In this document: positions 16,191-25,704 of the stretch, in pieces
Layout: each line of letters starts with the position of its first letter
Position numbering within the stretch: position 1 is the first letter of the stretch
NCBI GenBank assembly: GCA_019240475.1
Contig: JAFAYI010000037.1
Span: forward strand, 43,494-107,493
DNA from: Acidobacteriaceae bacterium
GTDB taxonomy: Bacteria; Acidobacteriota; Terriglobia; Bryobacterales; Bryobacteraceae
Length of the DNA: 64,000 nt
Direction of reading: 5' to 3'
Notes under the pieces: model-generated
What the model saw: only the letters and a program-made list of their open reading frames with translations
The model's database searches: none
Told to the model about the DNA's origin: nothing
Made by a program: the position numbers and the translations under genes

Positions 16191-17252
16191 ATGACTACCA
16201 TCAGAGGGGCGCTCCTCCTCTTGCTCGCGGGCCTCGCCTCGGCCCAATCTCCCTCCACGCGCCCCAAAGCCCTCTTCTATCTCACGGACAACCCGCTCTC
16301 TGTCCAATCCTTCCTGAATCACGCCGCCAAGATCGATATCCTGGTGCCCACCTGGTATTCAGTCGATGCCGCGGGCCTCGTCTGGGGCGGCCCTAACGCG
16401 CTCGTCATGGAGACCGCCCGTCGCGCCCGCGTTCCAGTCATGCCCATCGTCGTCAATCCGGCCTTTAATCAGGAAAACTTTCATAAATTCGCTTCCGCGC
16501 CCGACGCTCGCCGGCGCTTTATCCAAACCCTGATCGAGGAATCGAAGAAGCATGGCTATCTCGGTTTTCAATTCGATTTCGAAAACATCGCCCTCACCGA
16601 CGGCGGCCTGCTCACTGCCTTAGTGACGGAGACGGCTCAGGCGTTTCATGCCGAACACCTGCAGCTCAGCATCGCCACCGTTCCCAATGCGCCCGGCTAT
16701 CCCGGACACGGCGGTTTTGCCAAATGGATCTTCGAAAACTGGCGCGGCGCCTACGACCTCAAAGCCTTGTCCGAGCAGGTGGACCTCATCTGCCTGATGA
16801 CCTACGACGAACACACGCGCTACACCCCGCCAGGCCCCGTGGCGGGCTACCCGTGGACGCTCGAAAATCTCGACTACGCTCTCAAAGTGGTTCCCAAGGA
16901 AAAACTCTCCCTCGGCATACCCGTCTACGGCTATCGTTGGTTCGCGGGCGAACCTACCCGGCCGGGTCCCAATGTCGAAGAACGTCCCGCAAATTCCGCC
17001 GAAACGGTCGGCGCGCTTGCCGTGCAGCAGCTAGTGGCTGAATACCACGCAGAGATCCAATGGGACCCGCAGGACCGCGTCTCGTGGTTCTATTTCTATC
17101 GCGACCAAACTCGCGAATGGGTCTTCTTTACGGACGCCCGCACCTTTCGCGAACGCTACAATCTCGTCCGCGAGCGCGGCATCGAAGGCTTCTGCTCCTG
17201 GGTGCTCGGCGAGGAAGATCCCGCCATCTGGGACCTCCTGCCTGCCCATTAG
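16191..17252 (+). CDS. Exported glycoside hydrolase family 18-like protein
   Basis: A 353-residue protein with a signal peptide (residues 1-19, cleavage near ASAQ) and a GH18 TIM barrel like those of spore-cortex and peptidoglycan hydrolases. Landmarks are ILVPTWYSVD near residue 50, the catalytic strand GFQFDFENI near 125-133, CLMTYDEHTRYTPPGPVAGY near 200 and GIPVYGYRW near 245. In active GH18 the motif is DGxDxDxE; here the final Asp and Glu (DFE) are kept but the first Asp is Gln or Phe, as in some SleL-like relatives. The general-acid Glu is present. A substrate with N-acetylglucosamine is likely. It is divergent from the GloVer gene and convergent with the lipoprotein gene. Confidence 0.85.
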   Translation: MTTIRGALLLLLAGLASAQSPSTRPKALFYLTDNPLSVQSFLNHAAKIDILVPTWYSVDAAGLVWGGPNALVMETARRARVPVMPIVVNPAFNQENFHKFASAPDARRRFIQTLIEESKKHGYLGFQFDFENIALTDGGLLTALVTETAQAFHAEHLQLSIATVPNAPGYPGHGGFAKWIFENWRGAYDLKALSEQVDLICLMTYDEHTRYTPPGPVAGYPWTLENLDYALKVVPKEKLSLGIPVYGYRWFAGEPTRPGPNVEERPANSAETVGALAVQQLVAEYHAEIQWDPQDRVSWFYFYRDQTREWVFFTDARTFRERYNLVRERGIEGFCSWVLGEEDPAIWDLLPAH

Positions 17253-17294
17253 GCGCGCGAGCGCGCAGGGCGGCTGGCGCCCGTTGTGCGCGAC

Positions 17295-17900
17295 TTATGA
17301 TGGCGTACCTGTCTCTTTTGTCGTGCAAGGCGGTCCCACTGCCGCGCTGCTGCCCGGTTCATAATAAAACGCGTGCCAGATGACCGTCCCCGTCGTCGGC
17401 GCCCCCGACCATATCGTCAAATGCACGCCGTCACTTGCGCTGCATGCCCGGAACATCTCCGTCTTCCCGTTCTGGTCCAGGTCCGCCTGCGCGTTATTGT
17501 TCTGCATCGAAAAGGCGCCCGACGTTCCCGTAACCGCAAACAGCGGCGTCAGCTTCGGTACCGTCGCTCCCCTCGTCTGCACGTCGTAGCTCGTATACGC
17601 CGGATTCACGTCCTGTGTAATTGGGCACGGCGATTTCGATTGCGCCCCGATCTCGCCTTGCGCGAACGATTGCGGCAATGTCGGCGTCACGAGCGTCACC
17701 GGGCTTCCGGCCGCCAGGTTCCCGTTCTGAATCGCTACGCACGTCCGCGAGCCAGTGTTCAATGCCACTCCCACGCGCGGCGCATAAGAAGCCGGCGGCG
17801 GAGCCGAGCTCAATGCGCTCGATTGCGCGCCGGTCTGCGGATTCTTCTGCGTGCACGACACCGCAACCGCGGCCATGAAAATAACGGCAAGTCTCTTCAA
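17295..17900 (-). CDS. Small exported protein, probable lipoprotein (TTG start)
   Basis: The start is placed at a TTG because GGAAGGAGAA lies just upstream at good spacing and the protein then opens with a compact export signal, KRLAVIFMAAVAVSC. A longer in-frame ATG reading adds an Arg-rich stretch ahead of the signal. With this start the protein has 201 residues. The Cys at about residue 16 follows AVS, a permissible though atypical lipobox. The rest is a single beta-rich domain with paired Cys (SRTC, SPCP, FRAC, PPCT). The family is not recognised. It is convergent with the GH18 gene and divergent from the TrkA-N/RyR gene. Confidence 0.7.
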   Translation of the reverse strand: MKRLAVIFMAAVAVSCTQKNPQTGAQSSALSSAPPPASYAPRVGVALNTGSRTCVAIQNGNLAAGSPVTLVTPTLPQSFAQGEIGAQSKSPCPITQDVNPAYTSYDVQTRGATVPKLTPLFAVTGTSGAFSMQNNNAQADLDQNGKTEMFRACSASDGVHLTIWSGAPTTGTVIWHAFYYEPGSSAAVGPPCTTKETGTPS

Positions 17901-18075
17901 TCGTTCTCCTTCCAGATACCTCTGCCGCATAGACGCTCCCGGCCGGTTCGCGGACACTCGCGGATTCACGAGCTAAAACTTCCCGCGTCCTCATTCCAAC
18001 CCCAACGCTCGCCCGGTCCACTCCTGGTGTATTATGGAGGACCATCGCGGATTCTGCAGGCGAGCATGACGATAT

Positions 18076-19824
18076 ATGAGTGAAGGTGTAGGCGAACCGC
18101 CGGAAGGCAAATCCCTGCGTATCTGGTGGTTCGGGTCCATTCTCGCGGCATTTCTGACTCTCGTCCTGAGCTTCCCCGTTTTTTGGGCTCAATACCGCGA
18201 TTCAAGCCTTTGGTCTCGATGCATTGAATCCCTATACTCGGCCACCCGCCTCCTGTTCCTCCACTTCGAAGGGGAACAGTCAACTTCCGTCGCCCTCGTC
18301 CTCGCCAAGTTGTTCGCCGTCATTTTCGTAAGCGCCGCCAGTATTGCAGTCCTTATGGAGTTCTTCGGCAAGAGATTAAGACTCCTGTGGATCGCCCTCA
18401 CAGGAGGTCACGTCGTTATTTGCGGCCCGAGTTTGTTGGCGGAATGCCTGGCCCGTGATGCGCGCGCGGAAGGCTTGCCCGCGCTTATTGTCGAAGTTGA
18501 AGCCGGTGCTCCGCCACGCCATTCCAAGACGTTGGACAGCACTCTCCCGGTCCGATATGCGATCGGTTCGCGTGTGTTGCGAAATGCCGGCGCCCAGCGC
18601 GCCAAGTACTTCTTCGCCGCTCTCGAAAGCGACAGCTTGAATGTAGGAACGGCGATGCGCGCCGCCGCGCTATCCGCGCATCGCTCTACCGCTTCTCGCG
18701 AGCCCCTCCAGATCTTCGCGCACATCGTGGACCCGCAGCTCCGCGCCTTGCTTCGCGAGCGGCGTGCTCTGGTGGTTGGAACCGGACCGGCCCGAGTCAC
18801 CACTTTCAACATCTTCGAAAGCGCCGCTCGTCAGCTTTTCGCTGAGCATCCTCTCGACCGCATTCCCATCGCGCCCCGCGATGACCGCGTGGTTCAATTG
18901 ATAATCGTTGGATTCGGACTCATGGGCGAAGCCCTGCTCGTGCAAGCCTGCCGCATCAGCCACCACGCCAACTTGAAGAAGCTGAAAGTCCTGGTCGTCG
19001 ATCTCCATGCGACAAGGAAGGAGCGCCTCTTCCGTTTCCGCTATCCGCAGTTGAATCAACTTTGCACCGCCGAATTCCTGGAATTCGACGCGGAAGAACC
19101 CGCCGCGCAGATTCGTATCTCATACGCATGCTCGGAGTCGGCTGCCATTACCACCGCCATTATCGCCTTCGACAACGACGCCCGCTCTCTCTCCCTGGCT
19201 CTCTCCCTTGTTCACCGGCAGAATGTCACGGTCCCAATCCGCGTTCGTCTCAGCGACCCTGCCGGTCTCGCCACGCTCATTGCGAGCACGTCGGCAGCGC
19301 CGCTTTCAGATCAGTTGACCGCCTTTGGATCGCTCGAAGAGGCAGCCGCTCTCAAGAATGTGGTTGATCCAGAGCTCGACGGCATGGCGCGCGACTTGCA
19401 CGAAGATTACAGGCGCAGGCGCGAGCGCGATGGCGCTCCCAAGAACGACCCGACATTGCGGCCTTGGAAGGATCTCGAAGAGGATTACATGGACTCCAAC
19501 CGCCAGGCGGCCGATCACATCCCCATCAAGCTTCGCGCCATAGGGTGCCACTCGGCGCCCACAGCCTCTGAACTTCTAGAGCCAGTCAAAAACTTCACTC
19601 TCGAGGAAATCGAGCTGCTCGCCCAAATAGAACACCTCCGTTGGAACGCAGAACGGTTTCTCGCCGGATGGACCTTTGGTCCGATTCGCGACACAATCAA
19701 GCGCACCTCGCCCTATCTCGTCGCCTGGGATGAATTGGAACCGCGAATTCAAGAGTACGATCGTGAAGCTGTGCGCCTTCTCCCGGGCCTCTTGTCCCAA
19801 GTGGGGCGCCATATTTATCGCTAG
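18076..19824 (+). CDS. Membrane protein with two TrkA-N-like domains and a C-terminal RyR domain
   Basis: A 582-residue protein with two N-terminal transmembrane helices (about 15-36 and 70-95). Two Rossmann-like domains follow. The first starts at GGHVVICGPSLLAE (110-123) and the second at QLIIVGFGLMGEAL (274-287), with an acidic strand end VVDL near 307-310 in the second. The C-terminal part (about 435-575) matches the bacterial ryanodine-receptor (RyR) domain: SNRQAADHIPIKLRAIG, then EHLRWNAERFLAGWTFGP and WDELEPRIQEYDREAV. RyR domains in bacteria were predicted to bind small, possibly nucleotide-like ligands. The second Rossmann motif (GFGLMG) fits NAD(H) binding better than the first. 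The architecture suggests a membrane-bound sensor or ligand-gated channel accessory; no effector gene lies beside it. Confidence 0.82.
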   Translation: MSEGVGEPPEGKSLRIWWFGSILAAFLTLVLSFPVFWAQYRDSSLWSRCIESLYSATRLLFLHFEGEQSTSVALVLAKLFAVIFVSAASIAVLMEFFGKRLRLLWIALTGGHVVICGPSLLAECLARDARAEGLPALIVEVEAGAPPRHSKTLDSTLPVRYAIGSRVLRNAGAQRAKYFFAALESDSLNVGTAMRAAALSAHRSTASREPLQIFAHIVDPQLRALLRERRALVVGTGPARVTTFNIFESAARQLFAEHPLDRIPIAPRDDRVVQLIIVGFGLMGEALLVQACRISHHANLKKLKVLVVDLHATRKERLFRFRYPQLNQLCTAEFLEFDAEEPAAQIRISYACSESAAITTAIIAFDNDARSLSLALSLVHRQNVTVPIRVRLSDPAGLATLIASTSAAPLSDQLTAFGSLEEAAALKNVVDPELDGMARDLHEDYRRRRERDGAPKNDPTLRPWKDLEEDYMDSNRQAADHIPIKLRAIGCHSAPTASELLEPVKNFTLEEIELLAQIEHLRWNAERFLAGWTFGPIRDTIKRTSPYLVAWDELEPRIQEYDREAVRLLPGLLSQVGRHIYR

Positions 19825-19938
19825 CGGGCCTGCGCGTTCTTGTGCCCTTTCGCCCGTGAATTCACTGGGTGTCGGGGGCTTCGCGCTCTTCCCTGACATC
19901 TTTTCCCGTCCATTCCGCATCAAACAGCCACTTGCCCG

Positions 19939-21513
19939 ATGGCCGAGCCCAATTCATCCGCCGCCAATCTCGAACCCGGCGTAAACCCGTGGCTCATCGC
20001 TCTTGCCGTCATCCTGCCCGCCTTTATGGAAGTTATCGATACTTCCATCGCCTCCGTCTGCATACCTTACATTGCGGGCAGCCTCTCGGCTTCAAACGAT
20101 GAAGCCACGTGGGTCCTCACCTTCTATCTCCTCTCGAACGCCGTCGTGCTTCCGGCCAGCGCGTGGTTCTCTCTCCGCTTCGGCCGCAAACGATTCCTGG
20201 TCGTCTCCATCATCATCTTCACCATCGCTTCGTTCTTCTGCGGCGCAGCCAACACGCTGATCGTCATCCTGCTCGCCCGCCTCGTGCAAGGCGCAGGCGG
20301 CGGCGCGCTCCAGCCTCTCTCCCAAGCCATCCTCACCGAAAGCTTCCCTCCCGAAAAGCGCGGTCTCGCCATGGGCATGTTCGGCTTGGGTGTCGTCGTC
20401 GCCCCCGTTCTCGGTCCCACTCTCGGCGGCTGGCTCACCGACCAATACTCCTGGCGCTGGGCTTTTTACATCAACATCCCCGTCGGCGCCCTCGCCATCT
20501 TTCTGATCCTGCGCTACGTCCACGACCCGCCTTACATCAAGAACGCCAAACCCGGCAAACTCGACTCCATCGGCTTCGGCCTCCTCGCCGTCGGCCTCGG
20601 CTGCCTGCAAATCATTCTCGACCGCGGCCAGGAAGACGATTGGTTCGGCGCCGTTTGGATCCGCTACGCCTTCATCATCATGATCGTTTGCCTCGTCGCC
20701 TTCGTCATCTCTCAACTCACGCGCGAAAGAACTCTCGTCGATCTCAACGTCTTCAAGAACCGCAACTTCACTCTCGGCTGCGTTCTTATCTTCCTGTTCG
20801 GCGCCGTCATCTATTCCGCCGTCACGCTGCTCCCGCTTTATTACCAATCCATCATGGATTACTCGGCCTGGTGGGCTGGCCTGGTCGTCTCCCCGCGCGG
20901 CATCGGCTCCATAGTCGCCATGCCCTTGGTCGGCATCCTGGTCTCAAAAATTGACTCCCGCATCCTCGTCTCGCTCGGCTTCACCATCTTCGGCGTATGC
21001 AGCCTTTTCTGGTCCCTCATCACCCTGCAGATCTCGCCCTGGTCCATGCTCTGGCCCATCATCATCAGCGGCTTCTCGCTCGGCCTGGTCTTCGTTCCCC
21101 TGTCGGTCACCACTCTAGGCGATCTCGCGCCCCAAAGCGTCGGCAACGCCAGCGGCCTCTATAACCTCATGCGCAACATCGGCGGCAGCGTCGGCATCTC
21201 CGTTGTGCAAACCATCCTCGTCCGCCACCAGCAGGTCCACCAAACCGAGTTGGTCCGCCATCTCACCCCAACTACATCGAACTACCAGCAGAGCCTCAGC
21301 TACTTCGCCAAATTTTTCTCGCAGTACACGGACCCCATCACGGCTCAACAGCAAGCCCTCGGACAGGTAGGCGTCGCGCTTTCCCAACAATCCGCTCTCT
21401 GGTCCTACATCGACGATTTCCGCTACATGGCGCTTGCCTGTTTCGCCTGCGTCCCAGTGGTCTGGATCGTCAAGCGCGTGCGTGCTCGCGGCGCCCCCGC
21501 CGGCGCGCATTAA
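19939..21513 (+). CDS. DHA2-family multidrug efflux MFS permease (EmrB/QacA-like)
   Basis: A 524-residue proton-driven drug exporter with about 14 transmembrane helices. Motif A (WFSLRFGRKRFLV) is near residue 75, an RLVQGAGGGALQPLSQA segment near 115, and the antiporter motif C GLGVVVAPVLGPTLGGWLTD near 150. LDSIGF at about 211 starts the central extra helices typical of DHA2. No membrane-fusion partner (emrA-like) is adjacent. It follows the RyR-domain gene on the same strand after 114 nt without an obvious terminator, so co-transcription is possible. Its stop overlaps the convergent stop of the cytochrome/copper-enzyme gene by 4 nt. Confidence 0.9.
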   Translation: MAEPNSSAANLEPGVNPWLIALAVILPAFMEVIDTSIASVCIPYIAGSLSASNDEATWVLTFYLLSNAVVLPASAWFSLRFGRKRFLVVSIIIFTIASFFCGAANTLIVILLARLVQGAGGGALQPLSQAILTESFPPEKRGLAMGMFGLGVVVAPVLGPTLGGWLTDQYSWRWAFYINIPVGALAIFLILRYVHDPPYIKNAKPGKLDSIGFGLLAVGLGCLQIILDRGQEDDWFGAVWIRYAFIIMIVCLVAFVISQLTRERTLVDLNVFKNRNFTLGCVLIFLFGAVIYSAVTLLPLYYQSIMDYSAWWAGLVVSPRGIGSIVAMPLVGILVSKIDSRILVSLGFTIFGVCSLFWSLITLQISPWSMLWPIIISGFSLGLVFVPLSVTTLGDLAPQSVGNASGLYNLMRNIGGSVGISVVQTILVRHQQVHQTELVRHLTPTTSNYQQSLSYFAKFFSQYTDPITAQQQALGQVGVALSQQSALWSYIDDFRYMALACFACVPVVWIVKRVRARGAPAGAH

Positions 21514-23270
21514 GGTTTCGCCGCTCTCACAAACTCTCTATTTTTCTTCGCTGTCTCATCCGACGGATCGATCGCGAGAGCCTTATCGAACTGCCCGATC
21601 GCTTCGGCGTACTTTCCATCCCGCGCGAGTAACTCTCCAAACTCATTCTGCAGTCGAGCGCTGTCCGGATATGCCGCCGCCACCCCCCGGAAATTCTCTA
21701 CTGCTTCTTCATATCTCCCGAACTTCGCGAGCGCCCGCGCCAGGTTATAACGCGCATCCACGTAATCCGATCGCGCCCGCAGGGCCAGCCGAAACTGCTC
21801 CATCGCATCGCTCCAGCGCCCCAGCGCCGCCCACGCTTCGCCCAACATATCGTGCGCCTCCGGCCGCGCCGGATCGATCGCGGTCGCCCGCTCCAGCATC
21901 GCCGCCGCTCCCTGCGCATCCAGTCTCGAGAGCAGCAGCGCCCCTAAATTCAAATGCGCGAAAAAGTCGTTCGGATACTTTTCGAGCTGGCGCCGCAGGA
22001 TCGCCTCCTGCAAAGGCCGTCGATGGTCTCCACGCCCGCGCGGCAGTACCTGTAGCCACAGGTGACCCATTTCATCCGTCGCCTGGTTTCCCGCCCGCAC
22101 ACGCTTCGGCGGGCTGTTCGGATTCCTCGGATTGTCCGCCGAATTGTCATAGTGATAGCGCATCGAGATCACCGACCCTTTGGGCAGAAACACCGGCGCC
22201 CGATACCGGTAGACTCCCTGCCAGTTCAGGTCCCAATCGCGAATGCGGATCAGCCATTTCCGCGTGCCGTCCGGAAGCGCCGCATACCCCTCCAGCAGCT
22301 TGCCCAAATAATGCGCGTGCGGATACACCGCCAGCACGTCCACATCCTCCGGCAACCGAAAATCGTCAGCTATTAGAAAGTCCCGTGCACCCGCTGGAAT
22401 ATTTAACGCGCCGTCGTGCTCCAATTCCATGAGCAGCGGAAATTTCGTCGGCGGCTTGTCCGTAAAATACAGCCCCATAGAAGGCTGCACTTCCTCTGCC
22501 TTTCCCCCTGGCTGCATGTGCGCGTTCAACACCAGCAGGTTTCCCGGATCGAGCCGCCACGACAATCCCTCCGGCTCCGAATAAGGCTCGCTTCCCGGTT
22601 TCCAAAACAGAAAGTGGCTTTCCGGATCGAGCGGGTTCCGGTCGATCGTCAACTCCATCCCCGGGAAACCTGCCCCCGGCGTCGTCTCACTCCGCTGCGT
22701 TGCGCCCGTTCTATCGATATACAGATTTGCGTGATGCACGCGTCCGCTCGTCCCCGGTCGGATCTCGATAGCCCGCACATAACGCGACACTTTCAAATCT
22801 GGACGAAACAGGAAATTCCAGAAGACATCCGGCCCCGCTGCCGCCAATGGAAAGGGCCGAGCCGCCTGCAACACCAGATCGGGCTCGCCCAACTGCCAAT
22901 TAGAGGCAAACTGCGGCGCCGGCGGTTCATCCGCCACATTGCCCTCCGGCGCCCCTGCTCGCACCCAGTCGCCAATTAAGCGAATCTGCTCATCCGTCAA
23001 CCGGCGCTCGTCTTGGAACTCGCCGTACCCGGCTTCCGGAGGCCATGGCGGCATATAGCGTCGCCGCGTAACGTCCGCGATCTGCCGCGCATGCTTCTTC
23101 ACGTCCGCATAACTCAACAGTGGAAACGGTCCCGCCTGTCCGGGCCGATGGCACGCCGCGCAATTTTGGTAAATGATAGGCGCAATCTCGTGCGCAAAAG
23201 TCGGTATCTTCGAATCGCTGCCCGCCCGCGCCATCACCGCCGCCGCGAGCGCCAGCCAAACCGGCTTCAC
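21510..23270 (-). CDS. Cytochrome c / type-II copper monooxygenase-like / TPR protein
   Basis: The start is the GTG at 23270, whose GTGA overlaps the redoxin stop, giving 586 residues with a short export signal (KPVWLALAAAVMARA). Residues 25-105 hold a single c-type haem motif, CAACH (37-41). Residues 125-410 resemble copper type II, ascorbate-dependent monooxygenases of the PHM/DBM fold: a His-His pair at 179-180 (GRVHHANLY), His251 (NAHMQPGG), the HxH pair 318/320 (YPHAHYLG), and a candidate Met370 (SMRYHYDNS), echoing the CuH and CuM ligands. Residues 420-580 are three or more TPR units. The enzyme would act in the periplasm and receive electrons through its haem. The substrate is unknown. 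Confidence 0.78.
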   Translation of the reverse strand: MKPVWLALAAAVMARAGSDSKIPTFAHEIAPIIYQNCAACHRPGQAGPFPLLSYADVKKHARQIADVTRRRYMPPWPPEAGYGEFQDERRLTDEQIRLIGDWVRAGAPEGNVADEPPAPQFASNWQLGEPDLVLQAARPFPLAAAGPDVFWNFLFRPDLKVSRYVRAIEIRPGTSGRVHHANLYIDRTGATQRSETTPGAGFPGMELTIDRNPLDPESHFLFWKPGSEPYSEPEGLSWRLDPGNLLVLNAHMQPGGKAEEVQPSMGLYFTDKPPTKFPLLMELEHDGALNIPAGARDFLIADDFRLPEDVDVLAVYPHAHYLGKLLEGYAALPDGTRKWLIRIRDWDLNWQGVYRYRAPVFLPKGSVISMRYHYDNSADNPRNPNSPPKRVRAGNQATDEMGHLWLQVLPRGRGDHRRPLQEAILRRQLEKYPNDFFAHLNLGALLLSRLDAQGAAAMLERATAIDPARPEAHDMLGEAWAALGRWSDAMEQFRLALRARSDYVDARYNLARALAKFGRYEEAVENFRGVAAAYPDSARLQNEFGELLARDGKYAEAIGQFDKALAIDPSDETAKKNREFVRAAKP

Positions 23271-23824
23271 TCTACATCTGCCAGCGAGCATCCTACCGCG
23301 CGCGTCTCGGATTCCTGAACCGGTTTGCCTGCTAGTACAGCCCGGATTGCATCTTCCAGATCGTGCCGCTGCGCGGCCGCCCGCGCTTTCCCGATATCGA
23401 CATACCGATCGTCGATGCGTCCGTGGTACACCAGCTTTCCCGCCGCGTCGAACACCGCCGCCTCCGGCGCTACCGTCGCATGTGCGCGCCCCACCAGTGC
23501 GTGCTCGGGATCCCGCAGCGGTTCGCCCGGAAAGCCATAATCCGCAATATGCTTCCGAATGCCTGCCGCCGTCTCCGACCGGTCCGGATAAATCAACCAC
23601 AGGCGCACTTCGCGGTCACCGAACTCTTTCGCTAAGCTCTGCAACTCCGGCGCATAGCGATTCGTGATTGGACAATCTGTCCGCACAAACAGCAGCACTC
23701 TCGCCCGCGCCGGCCTGGCGAACGGATCGGCCGGCCGCCCATTCAAGTCCACGGCTCCGGAGGCGGAAACCACCGGCGCCGCCATCGCCAACATCGCGAT
23801 CGCTACTTTCTCAAACCCCTTCAT
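23267..23824 (-). CDS. Exported redoxin (AhpC/TSA-like thioredoxin fold)
   Basis: A 185-residue thioredoxin-fold protein with an N-terminal signal (residues 1-23). The probable redox centre is Cys51 in RTDCPITNRYAPE, which carries one Cys rather than the CxxC of thioredoxin. A second Cys (179) sits near the C-terminus in AVGCSLADVE. The same C-terminal TRAVGCS ending is typical of redoxins encoded beside exported c-type/copper monooxygenase-like proteins in Acidobacteria and Planctomycetes. It starts 7 nt after the barrel gene and overlaps the copper-enzyme start by 4 nt. A role in reducing or loading its neighbour is inferred from the coupling. Confidence 0.8.
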   Translation of the reverse strand: MKGFEKVAIAMLAMAAPVVSASGAVDLNGRPADPFARPARARVLLFVRTDCPITNRYAPELQSLAKEFGDREVRLWLIYPDRSETAAGIRKHIADYGFPGEPLRDPEHALVGRAHATVAPEAAVFDAAGKLVYHGRIDDRYVDIGKARAAAQRHDLEDAIRAVLAGKPVQESETRAVGCSLADVE

Positions 23825-23831
23825 CGTTGCT

Positions 23832-25664
23832 TTAGAAAATGAAATTCAGGCTCCCGCGAATCGCCCTCGGCGCCTGCACTACCAGCAGCGTTCGATCGTC
23901 GCCGCCACCGGCCGGCAGATAACCCTGCGCCAGCAGGTTGCGCAGATCCGCCGTCAGTTCCAGCCTCCCCGGCATGCCGAAGAACGACGGCAGCGGCTGC
24001 CGGATGATGATGTTGAACCCCGGAGACACATACGTGTTCTGCGTCGTGAAAATGTGCCGCGGAATCACCGCCCCGCTATCCACCCATCCGTAGTTCGCCG
24101 AAATCTGCGTGCCCGCGCGTGGGATGCGCGTGCGGATGTTCGCCGTCGCCAGGTTATGGTTTCTCTCTTCTAGGAACCTCTCCTGCATTCCGCCGCCGGC
24201 CAACCCGTTGGCATCCGCCGTGAATCCTCCCATGCGCCCGTAACCGAGCGTCACGTCTAGCGACTCGTTCACCCTCTGGTCCACGGAACCCAGATATCCG
24301 CTCCTGTCGTAATGCCCCACATCGTAAGCCGAAGTTGTCGAAACGCCATCGGTAAGCAAATCGGCTACATTCAGCGACGCCGTATTTCCCGCCACGTAGA
24401 TGCGCCCGTTCGATACATCCTCATAGAACGCGCTCATCGCCCACGTCCGCGACCCTTCCGTCTTGTTGTAGCCCAGCTCATAACTCTGCGTGCGCTGCAA
24501 CTCCAATTGGCCGTTATGCTCGGAAAGCTCGGGCAATCGCGCCAGCGCATTCACCGCCGTCAACAAGTCGTCGTTCGCCGTGCCCGTCTCGGAAACCTGC
24601 TGCGCCTGGTGCGCCGAAAGTTCGTCCGGCCTTCCGCCATCGCTATAGGCCGCTATGAACTGCCCCAGCATGCCCGCTTCGACCGTCATCCGCGCAAAAG
24701 GACTCACCCGGCTCGTCGGTTGCAGCGACTCCACCGATTCGCCCGTCATCCCATACTCCAGGTGCACGCCATCTACAGGGTCGGCTACCTCGTAGAAGCT
24801 CACCGACATGTCGCGCACCACCGGGCTCGCTCCCGCGAATCCAGCCACTGAACCCGCCGAGCTGCCCGGCCCCTGCGGCCCTAGAAGCCCCAACTGCGAA
24901 AGCGTTATCGTCACCTCGGGCGGCTCGCCGAACCCGCCGTTCTCGGCGCGGCTATAGATCGCGCACAGTCCCATGGCCGAGGGCCCTATGCCCTGACCGA
25001 ATGTGCCGCCCACCTGAAGCTGGTTCTTACCCAACAAATTGGTCGACACCACGAATCCCGTTCCCAGGTCCGCCTGCGTCGAATCGGAGTCGATCAGTCC
25101 GCCATCGCCCCCGTTTATCGAAAGCATCGCGTGCGTTCCCGAAAAGACCCGCGGATGCAATGCCGCGCTCGAAGAGTTTTCCTCGCCTTCTAGCAAGCGC
25201 GTAATCGGCCTCGTCGCCGGCGACGAACGCAGCACCCATCTCCAGTCGCTTGTCATCGAACTCGTCGGAAGCGTATAGCTCAGCTCTACGCTGCTGAACA
25301 ACGTCGCGAGGTGAATGTCCAGCACGCTGTCCAATCCCGCCTTCACCGCAATCTTGTCGCGCGCCGCCGGCAGGAAACTCGCAAGCGTTACCCGAATCGA
25401 ATAGACATCCGCCGGCAGCTCCGCGAACGCAAATCTCCCGTCGATGGACGTCACGGATTTCCCCAACAGCCGTTCGTACTTGTTGAAGAGCTGGACCGTC
25501 GCTCCCATCTGCGGTATGCCGCTCGCATCCGAAACGGAGCCTAAAAGGTTGCCCGTCACGGGCAGGGAAAGGTCTGCGGCTTGGGCAAGCCATGCCCCGG
25601 TTATCAGGAGCCCTGATACTGCGATGGCCTTCGCCAGATTTCTATTCGCAAAACCCGACTTCAA
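23832..25664 (-). CDS. Outer-membrane barrel with carboxypeptidase-regulatory-like N-terminus
   Basis: A 610-residue TonB-dependent-receptor-like protein. A signal peptide (residues 1-29, ending WLAQA) is followed by a carboxypeptidase-regulatory-like beta-sandwich at about 35-125 (GNLLGSVSDASGIPQMGATVQL). The rest is an amphipathic-strand barrel region ending in the terminal Phe expected of Omp85-inserted barrels (GSLNFIF). It is shorter than full acidobacterial TonB receptors (often about 1000 residues) and I see no clear plug domain or TonB box, so it may be a porin-like relative. It lies 40 nt after the GWxTD gene and 7 nt before the redoxin gene in the same operon. Confidence 0.75.
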   Translation of the reverse strand: MKSGFANRNLAKAIAVSGLLITGAWLAQAADLSLPVTGNLLGSVSDASGIPQMGATVQLFNKYERLLGKSVTSIDGRFAFAELPADVYSIRVTLASFLPAARDKIAVKAGLDSVLDIHLATLFSSVELSYTLPTSSMTSDWRWVLRSSPATRPITRLLEGEENSSSAALHPRVFSGTHAMLSINGGDGGLIDSDSTQADLGTGFVVSTNLLGKNQLQVGGTFGQGIGPSAMGLCAIYSRAENGGFGEPPEVTITLSQLGLLGPQGPGSSAGSVAGFAGASPVVRDMSVSFYEVADPVDGVHLEYGMTGESVESLQPTSRVSPFARMTVEAGMLGQFIAAYSDGGRPDELSAHQAQQVSETGTANDDLLTAVNALARLPELSEHNGQLELQRTQSYELGYNKTEGSRTWAMSAFYEDVSNGRIYVAGNTASLNVADLLTDGVSTTSAYDVGHYDRSGYLGSVDQRVNESLDVTLGYGRMGGFTADANGLAGGGMQERFLEERNHNLATANIRTRIPRAGTQISANYGWVDSGAVIPRHIFTTQNTYVSPGFNIIIRQPLPSFFGMPGRLELTADLRNLLAQGYLPAGGGDDRTLLVVQAPRAIRGSLNFIF

Positions 25665-25704
25665 TATGCCCTTTCGCGCTCGTCCCGGGGATTCAACCGG
25701 GATC

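Noticed and set aside
20092..20847. 251-codon minus-strand open frame
   Set aside because: It is antisense to the DHA2 permease and has only acidic low-complexity sequence.
23271..23600. Longer start for the cytochrome/copper-enzyme gene
   Set aside because: The extra 110 residues lie within the redoxin gene and are Gly/Arg low complexity; the GTGA overlap with the redoxin stop and a signal peptide favour 23270.
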